Assembly (NCBI GenBank): GCA_945877115.1
Contig: CAMCQR010000017.1
Location: forward strand, 1 to 37,388
DNA length: 37,388 nucleotides
Direction: 5' to 3'
DNA from: Synechococcus sp. UW140
GTDB lineage: Bacteria > Cyanobacteriota > Cyanobacteriia > PCC-6307 > Cyanobiaceae
Position 1 is the first letter of the stretch. Every line of letters starts with the position of its first letter. The position numbers were made by a program, and so were the translations under genes. The notes below the pieces were generated by a model, which did not search any database, was not told the origin of the DNA, and was given only the letters and a program-made list of their open reading frames with translations. This document shows positions 1-8,361 of this stretch, in pieces.

Positions 1-416
1 GGGCGGACGCGGTAGAGATCAACAATTTTTCAGCCATGGCCCAGTTTGATTTCTATATGCAGGTGCAGAAGCACTACACAGCCCATAACACCTCCGCCAC
101 GGTGGAGTTTCGCGAGAACGAAATCGAACCCCTGGCCGAGGCCATCCATCAGGCCATCGAACAGGGCGAAGGCTATATCTCAGCGGCCCTACTGGCCCGT
201 TTCGATGCCAATGCCACCTTCCCCCGCCTGCCCTTCGAACCCATCGATGCGGCCACCTACCAGCGCCTCTCCGCCGAGGTGGTCAACCGACGCCAGGAAG
301 CGGACTTCTTCGCGTCCCTGCGTCGCTACGACAGCGGTTCCGCCCTGGCTGAAGCGGGTCCGGCTGGCTGTGATTCTGACAAGTGCCTGCTGCCGCTGGC
401 GAAGCCGCAGGGTTGA
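1..416 (+). CDS. nrdJ: Adenosylcobalamin-dependent (class II) ribonucleotide reductase, C-terminal end, 5' partial
   Basis: The frame is open from base 3 of the window, so this is the last ~137 residues of a longer protein; the ATG at 36 is internal. The tail resembles cyanobacterial class II ribonucleotide reductases as I know them, including the segments HNTSATVEFRENEI and GYISAALLARFD and a conserved stretch around FPRLPFEPIDAATYQRL. It ends in a CDSDKC cysteine pair close to the C-terminus, which suits the swinging redox-active cysteines that re-reduce the active site in class II enzymes. The enzyme makes deoxyribonucleotides using a B12 cofactor, so it depends on the cobalamin pathway represented further along by cbiA. 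The catalytic barrel and any upstream regulatory site lie outside the window. The family call comes from remembered tail sequence only. Confidence 0.82.
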   Translation, partial: ADAVEINNFSAMAQFDFYMQVQKHYTAHNTSATVEFRENEIEPLAEAIHQAIEQGEGYISAALLARFDANATFPRLPFEPIDAATYQRLSAEVVNRRQEADFFASLRRYDSGSALAEAGPAGCDSDKCLLPLAKPQG

Positions 417-468
417 TGGGCCTGTTGCCGTGAGGGGGCTACCTCTAAATAAAACAGTTGACTGAATT

Positions 469-498
469 GTGAACATATACGTCGTGAACGTATACGTA
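469..498. repeat. Tandem 15-bp direct repeat that can also fold as a hairpin
   Basis: Two adjacent 15-mers, 469-483 and 484-498, match at 13 of 15 positions (gtgaacatatacgtc and gtgaacgtatacgta). The same stretch holds a perfect 7-bp inverted repeat, TATACGT at 476-482 and ACGTATA at 488-494 with a 5-base loop, and a 10-bp palindrome at 488-497. It lies in the space between two convergent genes, nrdJ and the small minus-strand gene at 524-748. A role as termination hairpin or protein-binding site is inference; no T-run follows on either strand. Confidence 0.5.
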
Positions 499-523
499 CG
501 GATTCATTCTTGAAAAAACGACT

Positions 524-748
524 TCAGCTTTCCATCAAACTTTTAAGTCTCTCCTGCAATGGCAAGCGATCTTTTGGCTCACCCATCACTTCCAACCGCC
601 CCGTCTCAGGCCACCAATTAAGACGTAGATTGCTATCATCTATATCAAAAACTGCCATCTCAAATACCCCTTTATCCTCCCAGTGACAGGGAACCTCCAA
701 GGAATTCACTAATGTTTTGAGTTCCTCAAGAGTTCCGTTGAAGATCAT
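524..748 (-). CDS. Small protein of unknown function, 74 aa
   Basis: This is a compact acidic open frame with ATG start (MIFNGTLEELKTLV) and no antisense competitor. I do not recognise the family with certainty. The segment LRLNWWPETGRLEVMG, near residue 45, is reminiscent of NWWPxTG-type motifs in small uncharacterised prokaryotic proteins, preceded by an amphipathic helix (TLEELKTLVNSLEV) and followed by a charged C-terminal helix. No signal peptide or membrane segment is visible. It converges on nrdJ and diverges from the TerB/Coq4-like gene. The region around it is noticeably more AT-rich than its neighbours, which could mean a transferred or fast-evolving small gene. Confidence 0.5.
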   Translation of the reverse strand: MIFNGTLEELKTLVNSLEVPCHWEDKGVFEMAVFDIDDSNLRLNWWPETGRLEVMGEPKDRLPLQERLKSLMES

Positions 749-818
749 GGCTGGAAACAGCGATGGGTGCAGGATCAGTCCTTAAGGTACTTGCTCTAAA
801 CCCAACATTATCCAAACG

Positions 819-1784
819 ATGTTTTTGGTCCACAACAGCCCACAGCAGGCCCCCCTTCTTGCGGCTGCGATCGCGGGGGCTTGCCGGCTGGAGGGGGGTT
901 GGCCGACGCCCCTGCAACCCCAATTGCTGGAAGTGCTCTTTGAGAACCTGCTCGGTTACAAAGCCGATTTCGACACCCTGGCCCCCGCCCGGGCGGACGA
1001 CGTGGTCGCCGCCCTGCCCTCGCCCGAGCAACGCCATGAGCTGGTGGAGCTGATGGTCCTCATGGAGCTGCTCTGCCGGCCGATTCCCGCCCCCCTGCGC
1101 GAGTCGGTGGAGCGGTGGGCCGCAGACCTGGGTGTGGATGACAATGGCCTACTGCTGGTGCGGGATCTGGCGGCCGATGCCAAAGCCCGCGCCACGGCCG
1201 ACTTCTATCGTCTTAATTGGATTGGCGACGGCGACCCCCAGGACGACCCCCATTTCCAGGAGCTGCTCGCCCATTACGGCACCGCCGCCTACGCCCTCAC
1301 GGTCGAAGCCGACCCCGCCATCAGCGCCCGTTGGCAGGCCCTGGCCAACTGTCCCGCAGGCAGCCTGGGCCTGGCGCTGCACGGCTTTTATCAAGAACGG
1401 GGCTTCTCCCTGCCCGGGGTGGTCGGCGCTGGCAACGAAGCCCTGGCCCATCACGACTGGATCCATGTGATCACGGGTTACGGCACCACCCCCCTTGGTG
1501 AGATGCAAGTCACGGGCTTCATGGCCGCCGCCAGCCCCACCGCCGGCGCCATGCTCGGTTTTCTCGGCGCCGTCTGCATCTTCGAAACGGGTCTGCTACG
1601 CAGTGTCGTTGTCAAGCCTGCCCACCACACTTCCCTGGCTGATGCCGGTACCGCCGAACAGCTCGCCGCCGCCATCGCCCGCGGCAGCCGTTGCAAGGTG
1701 GATCCGCTCGTCGGCATCGACTACTTCAGCATCGCCAACCAACCGCTGGAGACCATCCGCCACGATTGGGGCCTGCTGGATTGA
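819..1784 (+). CDS. TerB-like domain fused to a Coq4-like metal-binding domain
   Basis: This 321-residue protein seems to have two parts. Residues ~8-110 are an all-helical acidic region (LLAAAIAGACRLEGG, LVELMVLMELLCRP) that looks like a TerB/tellurite-resistance-type helical bundle. Residues ~120-321 resemble Coq4: they contain HDWIH with its first His at residue 212, then exactly eleven residues and Glu228, giving the HDxxHx11E signature that binds zinc in Coq4 proteins. The following segment GYGTTPLGEMQ also fits Coq4. In eukaryotes and proteobacteria Coq4 belongs to ubiquinone synthesis, whereas cyanobacteria make plastoquinone, so the role here is unknown; a lipid or quinone-related scaffold or enzyme is inference. 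The gene stands alone upstream of a DUF1348 gene on the same strand, 92 bases apart. The Coq4-like part is well supported, the TerB-like part less so. Confidence 0.72.
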   Translation: MFLVHNSPQQAPLLAAAIAGACRLEGGWPTPLQPQLLEVLFENLLGYKADFDTLAPARADDVVAALPSPEQRHELVELMVLMELLCRPIPAPLRESVERWAADLGVDDNGLLLVRDLAADAKARATADFYRLNWIGDGDPQDDPHFQELLAHYGTAAYALTVEADPAISARWQALANCPAGSLGLALHGFYQERGFSLPGVVGAGNEALAHHDWIHVITGYGTTPLGEMQVTGFMAAASPTAGAMLGFLGAVCIFETGLLRSVVVKPAHHTSLADAGTAEQLAAAIARGSRCKVDPLVGIDYFSIANQPLETIRHDWGLLD

Positions 1785-1876
1785 GGTTCAGCCTATGGGG
1801 CCATTCGTAGGGGCCGATCCAATGACCAAAAGAGAGCCCAGAATGGGGAGATGATTGGTGATCCAGCGCCTTCCCC

Positions 1877-2377
1877 ATGACCTCCAGCGACCCCCACCAG
1901 CCTGCAGCGGAAACTCCCCGCCCGCCCCTGCCACCCTTCACGGCCGAAACCGCCGCCCAAAAAGTACGCCTGGCCGAAGACGGCTGGAATGGCCGCGACC
2001 CCCAGCGGGTCTCCCTGGCCTACAGCAGCGACAGCGTCTGGCGCAACCGGGCCGAATTTGTCCAGGGGCGTGACGCCATCGTTGCCTTCCTGGAGCGCAA
2101 ATGGCGCCGCGAGCTCGACTACCGCCTCATCAAGGAACTCTGGGCTTGCACCGATCAGCGCATCGCCGTCCGCTTTGCCTATGAATGGCATGACGACGGC
2201 GGCCATTGGTATCGCTCCTATGGCAATGAAAACTGGGAATTCAACGACCAGGGCCTGATGGTGCGCCGCATCGCCAGCATCAACGACCTCCCTATTCAAG
2301 AGAGCGAACGGCTCTATCACTGGCCCCTGGGTCGCCGCCCGGACGACCATGCCGGTCTCAGTGAGTTGGGTCTGTAG
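1877..2377 (+). CDS. NTF2-like (SnoaL-type) protein, DUF1348 family
   Basis: The 166-residue protein has a proline-rich ~22-residue leader and then a single NTF2-fold domain of the DUF1348 type. Typical features are [20 protein letters not shown], the [11 protein letters not shown] segment, [13 protein letters not shown], and the aromatic run [15 protein letters not shown]. Family members are small soluble cone-shaped proteins, often about 150 residues, with no settled biochemical role. The start is the ATG at 1877. The 3' end overlaps the 3' end of the convergent CoaBC-like gene by 20 bases, so the two transcripts meet tail to tail. Lacking a conserved neighbour pathway, I assign no function. 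Confidence 0.85.
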   Translation: MTSSDPHQPAAETPRPPLPPFTAETAAQKVRLAEDGWNGRDPQRVSLAYSSDSVWRNRAEFVQGRDAIVAFLERKWRRELDYRLIKELWACTDQRIAVRFAYEWHDDGGHWYRSYGNENWEFNDQGLMVRRIASINDLPIQESERLYHWPLGRRPDDHAGLSELGL

Positions 2378-3623
2378 CTCGGCGTCCCAGCATCGCTTCC
2401 AAGCGATCGGCCAGGGCAGTGGCGATCACCCCTTTACCTTGGACCCGTTGGGCCCCCTTGGCATCAACAATCCAGGCCGTTTGCTCCTCCCCCTGGACCT
2501 CTTCGGCCCGGTTGGCCACCACCAGTTGGCTGGCTCCGAGCCGGCGGCGGGCCGTGGCGATGAGTTCTTCGGTGGACACCCCCTGCATCACCTTGAAGGA
2601 CACCATCACCAAATCTGGATCCGCCGCCCGCACCGCATCAATCACCTTTTCGGTCGGCTCCAGGGCCAGGTCGAGGTGGCCAAGGCCGCTGGCGATCTTG
2701 CCGGCGACGGGGTGCCTGGGACGGTAGTCGGCCACCGCCGCACTGAAAATCCCCGCCTCCAGGCCTTCGGCCACCGCCTCCAGGGTCAGCCGCCGGTAGT
2801 CGTCATAGGTGGCCGCCAGCGTGCACGGCAACCAGGAGGGGGGCCGCCAACCGCCATCCCCCAACACGAAACGCACCTCGGCACCGCGCAGCACCAGCTC
2901 TTCGGTGATCGCTGCACCCAACCGGCCGCGAAAGCGGTTGACGATGGCGCGGACGCCATCGAGGGGCACCGGCGTCGGACCGCCGGTCACCAGCAGACGC
3001 CGTCCCGCCAGGGCACTGGCCGAAACGGCCCGACACACCGCCGCCACCAGCACCTCCGCCGCCGGCAGATTGTGTTTGCCGTAGGCATCGCGAGGGGCGA
3101 TGAAGCGCACCCCCAGCTCCTGCAACAGGCGGCCATTGCGTTCCAGCAGCGCTGTATGCAACGAGCCATGCATCGTCGGCGCCACCAGAACCTGGGTGCG
3201 CCCCTGGCCCAGGCGACCCAGGGCGGAAGCCAGCGCCGCCGTCACCACCGTGTCCGCTACCCCGGCGGCCATCTTGCCGATGGTGTTGTAAGTCGCCGGC
3301 GCCACCAGCCAGGCATCAAACGGCTCACTGTCGCTGAGGTGTTCGGCCCGCCAACTCAGGTCACGGATCACCGGCTGTTCGCACGCCCATTCCAGAGCCT
3401 CAAGGCCCACATAGCGCAGGGCCTCCTGGCTGCAGAAGGCTGTCACCTGCGCCCCGCGGCGCCGCAGGGCCCGGGCCAGTTCGGGAGCTTTCAGGGCCGC
3501 AATGCCGCCGCAGACCATCAAAGCGACGCGCCGGCCCTGCAGGTGGCGCGACAGCAAGGGGACCTCATGGTCCCCCAACAGCGGCGAGCGGGGCGGGCTC
3601 CAGTCCCAGTCGGCGAAACTCAC
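2358..3623 (-). CDS. coaBC: Divergent CoaBC-like flavoprotein (phosphopantothenoylcysteine decarboxylase/phosphopantothenate-cysteine ligase family)
   Basis: The 421-residue protein has the CoaC-CoaB two-domain layout of coenzyme A synthesis. The N-terminal flavin domain shows [16 protein letters not shown] (~38-53), His95 and [11 protein letters not shown] (~108-118, the PASANT-type motif). The C-terminal domain shows [18 protein letters not shown] (~212-229, Asn229 kept), AAVADYRP (295-302) and Lys309. Odd points: the PxMNxxMW motif reads PTMHGSLH (149-156), the Cys-containing loop of the decarboxylase reads AYGKHNL (180-186) without cysteine, and SSGKMG is replaced by FRGRLG. The ligase tail ([14 protein letters not shown]) resembles stand-alone CoaB forms. 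Translation starts with GTG, overlapping the P450 stop by four bases (GTGA), which implies coupling. It may be the organism's CoaBC or a paralogue with another substrate. Confidence 0.75.
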   Translation of the reverse strand: MSFADWDWSPPRSPLLGDHEVPLLSRHLQGRRVALMVCGGIAALKAPELARALRRRGAQVTAFCSQEALRYVGLEALEWACEQPVIRDLSWRAEHLSDSEPFDAWLVAPATYNTIGKMAAGVADTVVTAALASALGRLGQGRTQVLVAPTMHGSLHTALLERNGRLLQELGVRFIAPRDAYGKHNLPAAEVLVAAVCRAVSASALAGRRLLVTGGPTPVPLDGVRAIVNRFRGRLGAAITEELVLRGAEVRFVLGDGGWRPPSWLPCTLAATYDDYRRLTLEAVAEGLEAGIFSAAVADYRPRHPVAGKIASGLGHLDLALEPTEKVIDAVRAADPDLVMVSFKVMQGVSTEELIATARRRLGASQLVVANRAEEVQGEEQTAWIVDAKGAQRVQGKGVIATALADRLEAMLGRRATDPTH

Positions 3624-5077
3624 AGGGTCTGGGTGGGGGCGACCGCCCGCTGGCGTGCCACACGCCGCAACCGCACCGGGGCCCCATGGCCCAGGGTCAC
3701 CCCCCGCCGCGCCTGGGGCACCGCCCGGGAATTGGCCGAAGCAAAGTCCATCTCACCCAACACCGTCGCCAGCACAAGCTTCAGTTCCATCTGGGCCAGG
3801 GCAGCGCCAACACAGCGACGCACCCCGGCCCCAAATGGCATGTATTCATAGGGACTAAACTGCCGCTCCAGAAACCGTTCTGGCCGAAAGTGCTGCGGTT
3901 CGGGATAGAGGTCAGGCCGCAGATGCAACAGGTAAATACAGGCCATCAACAGGTCGCCTGGTTCGTAGCACTGGCCCCCCAGTTCCACGGGCGTTTGCAC
4001 CTGGCGCGCAAAACTCAGCATGGCCACGGGATGCAACCGCAAGGTTTCCTGACCAACAGCCGTGAGATAGGGCAACTTCATCGGATCCGCCCCGACCCCG
4101 GCCCCATCAAGCTCGGAGCGCAGGCGCTCGAGGGCGTGGGGGGTGCGGTGCAACCAGTACAACGCCGCCGTCAAGGCCGTGGCCGTTGTCTCGTGACCCG
4201 CCACCAGCAAGGTCATCAACTCATCACGCACATCGACATCGCTGAGGGGTTCGCCGGCTTCGTCGCGGGCCTCCAGCAACATCGAAAGCACATCAAACCG
4301 ATCGCCATGGGGCTGGGCCCGGCGCTCGGCAATCATGGCGTAGAGCAAATCGTCGGTCTGTTGCGCCAATTGATTGATGCGACGGCCTGGACTGAGCGGG
4401 CCCAGATCCTTCTGCAGCCAAGGGAAAAACAACACCGCCGAGGTTAAGGGTGTGGCCGTCATCCCCAGGCGGCGGGTCAGCAGGGCCTCCAGTTCGCCGT
4501 GGCGCTCCCGTTGCCCCAAGCCAAAGACCACCTCCAGGATCACGCCCATACTGATGCGCTGCATCGCCTCCCGCACGGAAATCTCTCCCTGCTGCGGCCA
4601 GGTGGCCATTTCCTCGCGCGTGATTCGTTCAATCAGGCGCCCATAGTTCTGGAGGTGCTCGCCATGGAAACGGGGCATCACCAGTTGGCGGCGATGGCGA
4701 TGCGAAATACCGCTCAACAGAATCGTGTTGCGGACACCGAGCATGGGAGAAAGCAACAGATTGAGTTCGCCCGGAGAACTGAATTCACTACCGGTATCGC
4801 GACTCATCAAGGCCTGAAGGGTCCTGGGTTCACTGAGCAGAAACACCGGGCCGGTGCCCATGGCACTGCCAAAGACAGACACCTGGAAGCTGTCCTTGCC
4901 ACGGCGCGACTGGGCCTGCATGAAGCCGGTGGGGTCGAGGATCCAGCGGGCCAGCTCCCAGCTACGCCGCAACGGTGATGGCGACACGAGTCCAGGTCGC
5001 CCAGGAGGAATTGAGCCATTGAACGGGCTCGCCACTCCAGGGCTACCCCCATCAACGGACGCGGCAGTTCGGGTCAT
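3620..5077 (-). CDS. Cytochrome P450, bacterial CYP110-like
   Basis: All P450 landmarks are present. Numbering from the ATG at 5077 (485 residues), the I-helix oxygen-binding motif AGHETT lies at 293-298, the K-helix ExxR (ETLR) at 344-347, and the heme loop FGAGVRRCVG has its cysteine ligand at 422. The proline-rich entry IPPGRPGLVSPSP near residue 23 is typical of cyanobacterial CYP110-type enzymes. The frame is open further upstream to 5272, but that would run into pepN; the 5077 start leaves 50 bases after the pepN stop and a normal family length. No N-terminal membrane anchor is evident. The substrate is unknown; relatives act on fatty acids or terpenoids. Together with the GTGA-coupled CoaBC-like gene it forms the tail of a pepN-headed operon. 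Confidence 0.92.
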   Translation of the reverse strand: MTRTAASVDGGSPGVASPFNGSIPPGRPGLVSPSPLRRSWELARWILDPTGFMQAQSRRGKDSFQVSVFGSAMGTGPVFLLSEPRTLQALMSRDTGSEFSSPGELNLLLSPMLGVRNTILLSGISHRHRRQLVMPRFHGEHLQNYGRLIERITREEMATWPQQGEISVREAMQRISMGVILEVVFGLGQRERHGELEALLTRRLGMTATPLTSAVLFFPWLQKDLGPLSPGRRINQLAQQTDDLLYAMIAERRAQPHGDRFDVLSMLLEARDEAGEPLSDVDVRDELMTLLVAGHETTATALTAALYWLHRTPHALERLRSELDGAGVGADPMKLPYLTAVGQETLRLHPVAMLSFARQVQTPVELGGQCYEPGDLLMACIYLLHLRPDLYPEPQHFRPERFLERQFSPYEYMPFGAGVRRCVGAALAQMELKLVLATVLGEMDFASANSRAVPQARRGVTLGHGAPVRLRRVARQRAVAPTQTL

Positions 5078-5127
5078 GGCGCAGGAGCCCAGCGTGGCCC
5101 AAAAGCTAGCCCGATCCTCGCGGACCT

Positions 5128-7818
5128 TTAGATCGGCAGCCCCAGACATTGCCCAACCACCTCCCGGCTGTTCTCTGACAATCCGGGCAGGGACGCCAGC
5201 CCATGGAGAGCCAAGCCCATCGCCTGCCGACGGCTGGGGCCGTAGCACTGCCAACGGCTGAAGATTTTGCATAGCCGGGCCGCCGTGATCGGATTGCGCT
5301 GATCGAGAAGCCCAATCTGCTCCGCCAGAAAGCGGTAACCCGAGCCGTCCACCGCATGGAAGACCACCACATTGGCGGCCAGTCCCCCCAATACCGCCCG
5401 CACCGAATTGGGTGCCATCGGGTCATAGCGGGGATGGTCAAGCAGCCTTTGCACCCGCTCAAGACCATCATCAAAGGGAGCCGAAGCCTCCAGGGCAAAC
5501 CAGGCATCGAGAATCACCGGGCGGTCCTGCCAGCGCCCGTAAAAAGCATCGAGGGCGGCCTGACGCTCTGCCAGAGGCTGGGTCTGCAGGGCCGCGAGCC
5601 CGGCCCGGGCCAGGGTCATTGAGGGCCCGTCCACGGCGGCGCGGGCCGCCGTAATGGCGGCCGGATCGCCTGCCGCCACAAGCCATTTCCAGATTTGTCC
5701 ACTCAAAAGGCGATCGCCGCAGCCCTCGGGCCAGGGCAAGTCCCACTGCCCCTGGCAACGGACCAGGGCCAGGCGCAAGGGTTCGGTCAACACCTCACCC
5801 AAACGACGTCGCATAGCCTCCACGGCCCAATAGAAGGCCGGTGGATCCGGTTCAACCACACCCTCCTCCAACTCCGGTAAGGCCGGCAAGGCCATCAGGG
5901 CACTGCGGCTGGCCTCCGAAAGGGTGGGGTCCGCCAGAATGCGGCCGAAAGCCTCAATCAACTCATCCTCTAACAAACCATCAGGGCGTCCCTGGGCCCG
6001 CCGCACCAGCGCCCGCCGCATCAGCTCCTGCCCCGCATCCCAGCGGGCAAACGGATCGCTGTCATGGGCAAACAGGTGGACCAATTCGCGTACTGGTCTT
6101 CCGATTTGCAACCGCACGGGGGCCGAAAAATGGCGCAGCAGGGACAGGGCTGGAGGTTGGGCCTGGTTCGGCAGGCCCTTAAGGACCAGGGTCTGTTCCG
6201 CTTGGTCGATCACCACCACCTTGGTGCAACGCCCCCAGTCTCGATCTGGGGCGGGTGCCACCGCCGGGACTTCGGATCCAGATCCAAACTGAATGGGCTG
6301 ATCCCGCCCCGATTGATCCACCAGGCCCATGGCCAACGGGATCACAAGGGGCTGTTTCAACGGCTGGCCCGGCGTCTGAGGCGTTTGCTGGGAGATCGTC
6401 AGCTCCAGGGTTCCCTTATGGCGGTTCCAGCGCCGTCTGACGCGCAGCAGGGGGGTGCCGGCCTGGCTATACCAAAGGCGGAACTGTTCAAAGTCAAAAG
6501 CCAAATGCGAATCAGCCGCTCCATCGCGCATGGCGGCCAGAAAATCATCGATGGTCGCTGCTGAACCATCATGGCGCTCAACGTAAAGAGCCATGCCCTT
6601 AAAAAATGTCTCATGCCCCAAAAGGGTTTGCAAAGCCCGAATTAACTCAGAGCCTTTTTCGTAGATGGTGGTGGTATAAAAATTATCGATTGCCTGATAA
6701 TGATCCGGTTGTACAGCATGGGCCGTTGGCCCGGAATCCTCCCGAAACTGAGTGTTACGTAAAAAAGCAACATTCTCGATACGATTTAGGGAGTGACCAT
6801 GGAAATCTGCACTGAAACATTGGTCTCTGAAAACGGTCAGGCCCTCCTTGAGTGATAACTGAAACCAATCGCGACAGGTGATCCGATTACCTGTCCAATT
6901 ATGAAAATACTCATGGGCAATCACACTTTCAACCCGCTCTAACTCTGCATCTGTAGCCGTTTCGGCGTCAGCCAGCACTAACTTGGAATTAAAGATATTC
7001 AGACTCTTGTTCTCCATAGCGCCCATGTTGAAGTGACGCACAGCAACGATATTGAATTCTTTTAGGTCGTACTCCAGCCCATAGACCTGCTCATCCCATG
7101 CCATGCATCGCTTCAAGCTCGCCATGGCATGGGCCGTCAAAGGTGCATCCCCAGGCTCGACATGGAGCCGCAAGCGCACCTCACGCCCACTGGCTGTAAG
7201 GAAGGCACCCGTCACCTCCTCCAGCTGGCCAGCCACGAGGGCAAACAAATAGGAGGGTTTGGGGAAAGGGTCATCCCAAACGGTGTAGTGCCGGGCGCGG
7301 CCATCGTCTCCAGGGGGCAAGGGGCCCGCATCCACCCCATTGCCATTGGAGAGCAACACCGGATAGCGCTCCCGATCGGCCTCAACCCGCACCCGGAAAC
7401 AACTGAGCACATCGGGCCGATCCGGATGGAAGGTGATGCGGCGAAAGCCCTCCGCTTCGCACTGGGTTGTCACCATCCCGCCACTGCCGTAGAGGCCCTC
7501 CAGGCTGGTGTTGGCTTGGGGCTCAAGCCGCACCAGGGTCCGCAGCACAAACGGAGCTTGGGGTGGATTCAGCAGGGTTAGGCCAATGGCCGTATGGCGA
7601 TAGCCCTGGGGTGCCAAGGGCAGTCCATCCTGGCTGATCCCCAACAATTCCAAGCCGAGACCCTGCAACTCCAGGGGCCCAGAGGCTCCAGGGGTCGCCG
7701 GCTCCAGGGACAACTCCGCCTCCACAAAGGCGACATCCCCTTCCAGCCGCACCGACAGGTCGGTGCGGCTAAGCCGGTAGGGATAGGGGCGGTAATTGGC
7801 GAGGTAGACGGCGTCCAT
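5128..7818 (-). CDS. pepN: Aminopeptidase N, M1 family zinc metallopeptidase
   Basis: The 896-residue length matches bacterial PepN, which removes N-terminal residues from peptides in the cytoplasm. The exopeptidase motif GAMEN is at 266-270, the zinc site HEYFH at 302-306, and the third ligand Glu325 lies in LKEGLT, giving HExxH-x18-E exactly. A conserved NWTGNRITCRDWFQLSLKEG stretch surrounds it. The C-terminal half is the helical bowl domain of the DUF3458 type. The start ATG gives MDAVYLANYRPYPY, consistent with the family's N-terminal beta domain. The secreted-protein gene lies only 12 bases upstream and the P450 follows 50 bases downstream, suggesting one transcription unit. Nothing looks defective. 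Confidence 0.97.
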   Translation of the reverse strand: MDAVYLANYRPYPYRLSRTDLSVRLEGDVAFVEAELSLEPATPGASGPLELQGLGLELLGISQDGLPLAPQGYRHTAIGLTLLNPPQAPFVLRTLVRLEPQANTSLEGLYGSGGMVTTQCEAEGFRRITFHPDRPDVLSCFRVRVEADRERYPVLLSNGNGVDAGPLPPGDDGRARHYTVWDDPFPKPSYLFALVAGQLEEVTGAFLTASGREVRLRLHVEPGDAPLTAHAMASLKRCMAWDEQVYGLEYDLKEFNIVAVRHFNMGAMENKSLNIFNSKLVLADAETATDAELERVESVIAHEYFHNWTGNRITCRDWFQLSLKEGLTVFRDQCFSADFHGHSLNRIENVAFLRNTQFREDSGPTAHAVQPDHYQAIDNFYTTTIYEKGSELIRALQTLLGHETFFKGMALYVERHDGSAATIDDFLAAMRDGAADSHLAFDFEQFRLWYSQAGTPLLRVRRRWNRHKGTLELTISQQTPQTPGQPLKQPLVIPLAMGLVDQSGRDQPIQFGSGSEVPAVAPAPDRDWGRCTKVVVIDQAEQTLVLKGLPNQAQPPALSLLRHFSAPVRLQIGRPVRELVHLFAHDSDPFARWDAGQELMRRALVRRAQGRPDGLLEDELIEAFGRILADPTLSEASRSALMALPALPELEEGVVEPDPPAFYWAVEAMRRRLGEVLTEPLRLALVRCQGQWDLPWPEGCGDRLLSGQIWKWLVAAGDPAAITAARAAVDGPSMTLARAGLAALQTQPLAERQAALDAFYGRWQDRPVILDAWFALEASAPFDDGLERVQRLLDHPRYDPMAPNSVRAVLGGLAANVVVFHAVDGSGYRFLAEQIGLLDQRNPITAARLCKIFSRWQCYGPSRRQAMGLALHGLASLPGLSENSREVVGQCLGLPI

Positions 7819-7830
7819 AGGGGGCCTGGC

Positions 7831-8268
7831 CTACTTCTTGCCGCCGGAGCCGGCTGTTTGCATGGCCTTCTTGACCTGGGCCACCAAGGTGTCCACTTCC
7901 TTCTTCCAATCAGGCGGTAGCGAAGAGCCACAGAACTTGTCAATCCGCAACACGGTTTCAGCTACGGAGGCATTGACGAGCTGTTCGCGGGTCAAGGGGG
8001 ACGGGGCACCTTGAATCTGACTGCCATGTTTACTGCTCAGCACGGAGGTCAACATGCTGAGATTGCCTTCCATGGAAGCTTTGAAAGGCAACTTGGCCTG
8101 GGCCAAGGTACACATATTGATCGCCGCCATGCTCATGTAGGTGTTGAACTGGTCGGCAGTCGCCGGGGTGGCGGCGGGGGTCTTGGCCTGCTGCGCCAGA
8201 ACCGATGCAGGGAAGGACAGGCTGAGACCAAAGATGGCCAGGGCCAGGACGGACCGCTTGGCGAGCAT
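7831..8268 (-). CDS. Secreted small protein, unknown function
   Basis: I place the start at the ATG at 8268 because it puts a clean signal peptide at the N-terminus: MLAKRSVLAL, a hydrophobic core, and a probable SVLAQQ cleavage site near residue 25. The mature protein of about 120 residues is helical and has two cysteines (in NMCTLAQ and KFCGSS) that could form a disulfide in the periplasm. The tail is lysine-rich (VAQVKKAMQTAGSGGKK). I do not recognise a named family, though small secreted cyanobacterial proteins of this kind are common. It ends 12 bases before pepN and probably shares its transcript. Confidence 0.72.
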   Translation of the reverse strand: MLAKRSVLALAIFGLSLSFPASVLAQQAKTPAATPATADQFNTYMSMAAINMCTLAQAKLPFKASMEGNLSMLTSVLSSKHGSQIQGAPSPLTREQLVNASVAETVLRIDKFCGSSLPPDWKKEVDTLVAQVKKAMQTAGSGGKK

Positions 8269-8361
8269 GGGGAAGAGGGGATGAACGTGTCCATGCTGCT
8301 GCATCACAGGCCCGTCGCCCAGTGGCGCCAGTTGACAGCGTGGCCCTCAGGGGCCTGTGAG

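Noticed and set aside
2349-3851. 500-codon open frame on the plus strand opposite the CoaBC-like gene
   Set aside because: Its product is low-complexity His/Gln/Arg-rich sequence typical of antisense reading of GC-rich genes, while the minus strand encodes clear CoaBC and P450 motifs.
4759-5261. Extended N-terminus of the P450 up to 5272
   Set aside because: The extension would overlap the conserved end of pepN; the ATG at 5077 gives the normal P450 length.
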